A stretch of 64,000 nucleotides of DNA from an uncultured Lachnospiraceae bacterium (lineage in GTDB: Bacteria; Bacillota; Clostridia; Lachnospirales; Lachnospiraceae): contig CAKRAK010000005.1 in the NCBI GenBank assembly GCA_934294885.1, positions 1 through 64,000 of the forward strand, written 5' to 3'. A program made the position numbers and the translations under genes. The notes under the pieces were generated by a model. It ran no database searches, had not been told where the DNA came from, and saw only the letters and a list, made by a program, of their open reading frames with translations. Shown here in pieces: positions 59,876 to 64,000 of the stretch. Every line of letters begins with the position of its first letter. Within the stretch, counting starts at the first letter, position 1.

Positions 59876-62134
59876 ATGTTTAAGGTATTAAAGTATGCAA
59901 AGAAGTTATGGTATGTCGTAGTACTCATATTTCTGTTGCTGATTGTACAGGTATATGGAGAACTTACACTGCCGCAATTTACATCGGATATCGTGGATGT
60001 AGGAATTCAGAATCAGGGATTGGAGTATCCGATTCCGGAACGGATTTCCAAGGAAACCATGGATAATTTGAAACTGTTTATGGATGATGATGTATGGTCC
60101 TTTGTGGAAAGCTGTTATAAAGAAGGGGATGAAGAGTATCAGGTTGATATTGCCTCTATGGAAAAAGAACAGTATGAACAATTAAAGGATGACATGATTG
60201 TTCCTGAGTTAATGTTATATTTTATGACTTCTGACAGTGAGGAGGCGAAGGCTTTCCAACAACAGATTAAAGCGGGCATGGCTTCCGGTATGATGACCAA
60301 AAATCAGGAGGAACAGGGAAATGAAATGCCTGCCGGAGAAGTGACTGGACAGAACATGGCAGAGCTGCCGCTTTTGGATATGATGAAACTGATTCCGAAG
60401 GAACAGCTTCAAGGTATGTTAGAGGAAGGTAAGAAGCAATTAGAACAATATCCGGAATATATGTCAGAATCCATGGGTGTTCGGTTTGTCAGTATGGAAT
60501 ACGAAAAGCTCGGTATTGATATGGATGATTACCAGATGGATTATCTGAAATCAATGGGAATTAAGATGTTGCAGCTTGCGGTGCTGATTATGCTTGTTAG
60601 TATGATGGTAGGATTCTTATCCTCAAGACTTGCCGCCAGTGTCGGCAGGGATGTAAGAAGTCAGGTGTTTAATAAAGTAATGAGCTTTTCCAATGCGGAA
60701 ATGAATCAGTTTTCAACCTCGTCTCTGATTACGAGATGTACCAATGATGTACAGCAGATACAGATGCTGCTTACAATGCTATTCCGTATTGTTTTATTTG
60801 CACCACTTATGGGAATTGGCTCCATATTCAAGGTAATGGAAACGACAACTAAAATGGTATGGGTAATTGTTCTGGCAGTTGTTCTGATTATGATGCTGAT
60901 CATGGTATTAATGCTTGTTGCGATGCCAAAATTCAAAATTATGCAAAAGCTTGTAGATGGTTTGAATCTGGTATCAAGAGAAATCCTTACAGGTCTTTCC
61001 GTTATTCGTGCATTCGGAAGAGAGAAGAACGAAGAAGAACGGTTTGATGATGCGAGCACCCGGTTGATGAAGACACAGCTGTTTACTTCAAGAACCATGG
61101 CGCTGATGATGCCAACTATGATGTTTATCATGAATGGAGTAAGTGTTTTGATCATATGGTCCGGCGCACATAATATAGATAACGGAACCATTCAGGTAGG
61201 AGATATGATTGCCTTTATTACCTATGCAATGCATATTGTGATCAGCTTTCTGATGATATCTATGGTTTCCATTATGATGCCAAGAGCTGCGGTTGCTGCA
61301 GATCGTATTGAAGAAGTGTTACAGTGCAAAAATGAAATTGTGGATAAAGAGGAGCCGGTTGCTTTACCGGAAACCTTGAAGGGTGATGTTGCTTTTGACC
61401 ATGTATCCTTCCGCTATCCAAATGCAAAGGAAGATGCCTTAAAGGATATTTCCTTTGAAGCAAGGGCAGGACAAACAACCGCAATTATCGGAAGTACCGG
61501 TTGCGGAAAGTCTACGTTGGTTCATTTGATTCCGAGATTGCTGGATGTAACAAAGGGACGGATTACCATAGACGGAATTGATATCAAAGATATGAAAATG
61601 AAGGAGCTTAGAGAACAGATTGGATTTGTTCCTCAAAAAGGAATTTTGTTCTCCGGTACAATCGCTTCGAATATCCGATATGGTAATGTAAATGCAAGTG
61701 ATGATCTGGTAAAGGATGCAGCCCGGATTGCTCAGGCAACGGAATTTATAGAAGAAAAGTCCGATAAGTATGATGCTTCGATTGCCCAGGGAGGAAATAA
61801 TGTATCCGGCGGACAAAAACAACGTCTTGCCATTGCCAGAGCCATTGCGAAAAATCCTAAGATTTATGTGTTTGATGACAGTTTTTCGGCATTGGATTAT
61901 AAAACAGATGTCGCCCTTAGAAGGGAGCTAAAGAATCAGGTAGGAGATTCTACCGTGATTATTGTTGCACAGCGTATTAGTACAATTTTACATGCAGACC
62001 GGATTCTTGTATTGGATGACGGAGAAATCGTAGGCTGTGGCACCCATGAGGAATTGATGCGGAACAATGAAGTATACCGGCAGATTGCTCAGTCGCAGTT
62101 GTCAGCTAAGGATTTAGAGGAAATGGGGTGTTAA
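59876..62134 (+). CDS. ABC exporter subunit 1, with large extracellular insertion and degenerate Walker B
   Basis: A 752-residue half-transporter (multidrug type). TM1 (about 14-32) is separated from TM2 (~227) by ~190 residues, mostly charged and Met/Gln/Glu-rich, that must lie outside; ordinary exporters have about 20 to 40 here. The nucleotide-binding domain begins near 510: Walker A GSTGCGKST (from Gly539), signature VSGGQKQRLAIARA, Walker B IYVFDDSFS, where Asp668 replaces the catalytic Glu. So this subunit supplies a degenerate ATP site, as in TM287/288 or BmrCD-type heterodimers. AAAGGAG precedes the ATG. The partner gene starts two bases after the stop codon. Confidence 0.92.
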   Translation: MFKVLKYAKKLWYVVVLIFLLLIVQVYGELTLPQFTSDIVDVGIQNQGLEYPIPERISKETMDNLKLFMDDDVWSFVESCYKEGDEEYQVDIASMEKEQYEQLKDDMIVPELMLYFMTSDSEEAKAFQQQIKAGMASGMMTKNQEEQGNEMPAGEVTGQNMAELPLLDMMKLIPKEQLQGMLEEGKKQLEQYPEYMSESMGVRFVSMEYEKLGIDMDDYQMDYLKSMGIKMLQLAVLIMLVSMMVGFLSSRLAASVGRDVRSQVFNKVMSFSNAEMNQFSTSSLITRCTNDVQQIQMLLTMLFRIVLFAPLMGIGSIFKVMETTTKMVWVIVLAVVLIMMLIMVLMLVAMPKFKIMQKLVDGLNLVSREILTGLSVIRAFGREKNEEERFDDASTRLMKTQLFTSRTMALMMPTMMFIMNGVSVLIIWSGAHNIDNGTIQVGDMIAFITYAMHIVISFLMISMVSIMMPRAAVAADRIEEVLQCKNEIVDKEEPVALPETLKGDVAFDHVSFRYPNAKEDALKDISFEARAGQTTAIIGSTGCGKSTLVHLIPRLLDVTKGRITIDGIDIKDMKMKELREQIGFVPQKGILFSGTIASNIRYGNVNASDDLVKDAARIAQATEFIEEKSDKYDASIAQGGNNVSGGQKQRLAIARAIAKNPKIYVFDDSFSALDYKTDVALRRELKNQVGDSTVIIVAQRISTILHADRILVLDDGEIVGCGTHEELMRNNEVYRQIAQSQLSAKDLEEMGC

Positions 62135-62135
62135 T

Positions 62136-64000
62136 ATGTCAGACGAACAGATGAGAGTAACACCGCCGAAAAGAAGAAGAGGACCTGGACACGGTCCGGG
62201 AGGCGGCATGGTGGCAACCGAAAAACCAAAGGATTTCGGAAAAACCATGAAAAAGTTAATCAATTATATATCCAAATACCATGTGATTTTAATAGTGGTA
62301 GCGATTTTTACCATTGGTTCAACGGTGTTCAATATTGTAGGTCCTAAGGTGCTTGGTAAAGCGACTACAGAGATTTTCAAGGGCTTAATGAGCAAATTAC
62401 AAGGTGGAGCCGGAATTGATTTTGAGAGAATCGGACAGATTGTGCTGATTATGGTTGGTATTTACGGCTTGTCCATGCTGATGGGTTATGTTCAAGGCTT
62501 TTTGATGAGCAGTGTGGTACAAAAGATTGCCTACCAGCTTCGAAAAGAAATTTCTCAAAAGATTAACAAGCTGCCTATGAACTATTACGATAAGCACAGC
62601 TTTGGAGATGTCTTATCCAAGATAACAAACGATGTTGATACATTAACGACAGGTCTGAATCAGTCTGTGACCCAGTTGATTTCATCGGTTGCCACCTTGA
62701 TTGGTGTGTTGGTTATGATGTTAAGTATTTCTCCTATGATGACTTTGGTTGCGTTGTTACTGCTTCCTCTTTCCGCTGTGGGAATTATGGTTATTGTCAA
62801 AAATTCACAGAAATATTTCATCCGCCAGCAGAATCTGTTGGGAGATGTAAACGGACAGATTGAAGAAAACTTCGGAGGTCATAATGTTGTAAAGTTATTT
62901 ACAAGAGAGGAAATTGTCCGGTCTGAATTTGAGAAAACCAATGATAAGCTGTATCATTCCGCATGGAAGTCCCAATTTATATCGGGACTGGCACAACCGA
63001 TCATGGTATTTGTGGGAAACCTCGGCTATGTAGGTGTTGTTATTCTTGGAGGATATTTAAGCATTAAGGGAACCATTGAGGTGGGTGATATTCAGTCATT
63101 TATCCAATATGTCAGACAGTTTACCCAGCCAATCCAGCAGGTGGCGCAGGTTTCCAACATGTTACAGTCTACTATGGCAGCGGCAGAGCGTGTGTTTAAT
63201 TTCTTAGAGGAGGAGGAAGAGATAGTTAAGGCAGAAAATCATACCGACCGGGATATCAAAAATATTGAGGGAAATGTCGAGTTTGATCATGTATGCTTTG
63301 GCTATTATCCGGATAAGATTATTTTAAAGGATTTCTCTGCTAAGGTTCGAAGCGGACAGAAGATTGCAATCGTAGGACCTACGGGAGCAGGTAAAACAAC
63401 TCTGGTGAAGCTGCTGATGCGTTTTTATGATTTAAATGGCGGTAATATCTATATTGATGGTGTGAATGTGAAGGACTTTGATAAGGATGAGGTCAGAAAC
63501 TGCTTTGGAATGGTATTACAGGATACATGGCTGTTTAAGGGAACCATTATGGAAAATATCAGATATGGCCGGTTAGACGCTACCGATGAAGAAGTAATTG
63601 CGGCAGCAAAGGCAGCCCATGCCCATCATTTTATACAGACCCTGCCGGGTGGTTATGAGATGGAGTTAAATGAAGAGGCAAGCAATGTATCTCAGGGACA
63701 AAAACAGCTCCTTACCATTGCAAGAGCAATTCTTGCGGATCGTAAACTGCTGATTTTAGACGAGGCCACTTCTTCTGTAGATACCCGTACGGAGGTTCGT
63801 ATCCAGAAAGCTATGGATAACCTGATGAGGGGCAGAACCAGCTTCGTAATTGCCCATCGTCTTTCTACAATCCGTGATGCGGATATGATTCTGGTTATGA
63901 AGGATGGCGATATTATTGAACAGGGTAATCATGAAGAACTGATGAATCAGAATGGATTCTATGCGGATTTGTATAATTCCCAGTTTGAAGAGACAGCATA
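62136..64000 (+). CDS. ABC exporter subunit 2 (stop codon cut by the window edge)
   Basis: The partner of subunit 1: 621 residues are readable and the last two bases are TA, so a stop is expected at once. It starts with a basic, Gly/Pro-rich tail (PPKRRRGPGHGPGGG), then six membrane helices without the long insertion and a nucleotide-binding domain with Walker A GPTGAGKTT, Walker B LLILDEATSS (normal Glu) and a non-canonical signature SQGQ (519-522) in place of SGGQ. With the Asp in subunit 1 this is the classic asymmetric heterodimer, with one functional ATP site. AUG follows the previous stop at once, so the two are translationally coupled. Confidence 0.92.
   Translation, partial: MSDEQMRVTPPKRRRGPGHGPGGGMVATEKPKDFGKTMKKLINYISKYHVILIVVAIFTIGSTVFNIVGPKVLGKATTEIFKGLMSKLQGGAGIDFERIGQIVLIMVGIYGLSMLMGYVQGFLMSSVVQKIAYQLRKEISQKINKLPMNYYDKHSFGDVLSKITNDVDTLTTGLNQSVTQLISSVATLIGVLVMMLSISPMMTLVALLLLPLSAVGIMVIVKNSQKYFIRQQNLLGDVNGQIEENFGGHNVVKLFTREEIVRSEFEKTNDKLYHSAWKSQFISGLAQPIMVFVGNLGYVGVVILGGYLSIKGTIEVGDIQSFIQYVRQFTQPIQQVAQVSNMLQSTMAAAERVFNFLEEEEEIVKAENHTDRDIKNIEGNVEFDHVCFGYYPDKIILKDFSAKVRSGQKIAIVGPTGAGKTTLVKLLMRFYDLNGGNIYIDGVNVKDFDKDEVRNCFGMVLQDTWLFKGTIMENIRYGRLDATDEEVIAAAKAAHAHHFIQTLPGGYEMELNEEASNVSQGQKQLLTIARAILADRKLLILDEATSSVDTRTEVRIQKAMDNLMRGRTSFVIAHRLSTIRDADMILVMKDGDIIEQGNHEELMNQNGFYADLYNSQFEETA

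Overview
The window is a chromosomal segment of a low-GC, Gram-positive anaerobe, most likely a member of the Lachnospiraceae (Clostridia). Several lines point there: a T-box leader on leuA, a CIRCE/HrcA-type site on a small heat-shock gene, a PdaB-like polysaccharide deacetylase typical of spore formers, a class III glutamine synthetase, D-lactate dehydrogenase, the two-component-type (PyrK/PyrD) dihydroorotate dehydrogenase, chemoreceptors of a motile cell, and strong AGGAGG ribosome binding sites. I see no phage, insertion sequence, CRISPR array, rRNA or tRNA. Apart from repeats, the coding density and base use look uniform, so this is core chromosome rather than an island.

Layout: 0.2-10 kb holds glyA, a hybrid sensor kinase, leuA (minus strand, T-box controlled), a small membrane protein, a diguanylate cyclase and a chemoreceptor. 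10.1-10.7 kb is hsp20 with CIRCE. 11.1-17.4 kb is the F1Fo ATP synthase operon atpB-E-F-(HA fusion)-G-D-C; the delta and alpha subunits are one continuous reading frame. 17.5-25.5 kb holds an alpha/beta hydrolase, a minus-strand LiaSR/DesKR-like two-component pair with a ttcA-like gene, the divergent ABC-2 transporter trio and a Cys-cluster protein. 25.6-30.4 kb has D-LDH, pyrF-pyrK-pyrD-pyrE and a 50-residue membrane protein. 30.4-36 kb holds a lipoprotein, a deacetylase, an unknown membrane protein and a possible vitamin B6 salvage locus: pyridoxamine kinase, ECF S component, class V aminotransferase.

36.2-43.9 kb: class III glutamine synthetase, a metallophosphoesterase overlapping a signal-less BMP-domain protein, topoisomerase III and a left-handed beta-helix protein. 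43.9-48.4 kb: an FMN_bind-like membrane protein diverging from the riboflavin operon ribD-dabb-ribE-ribBA, which is led by an FMN riboswitch, a terminator and a tandem 94-nt hairpin repeat. 48.5-52.7 kb: a double 2-hydroxyacyl-CoA dehydratase-type activase and its HgdB-like partner. 52.7-59 kb: a second chemoreceptor, a small unknown protein, an HtrA-type protease and a cytosolic LacI-sensor/GGDEF protein. 59.1-64 kb: a MarR regulator and a heterodimeric ABC exporter, the second subunit lacking only its stop codon at the window edge.

The most unusual non-coding signal is a family of three ~200-bp near-perfect palindromes (21233-21445, 33889-34087, 59633-59842), each directly 5' of a transporter gene. 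Their outer arms differ between copies in sequence but remain self-complementary. Gene functions below are from reading the translated sequence and family knowledge; no database search was possible.
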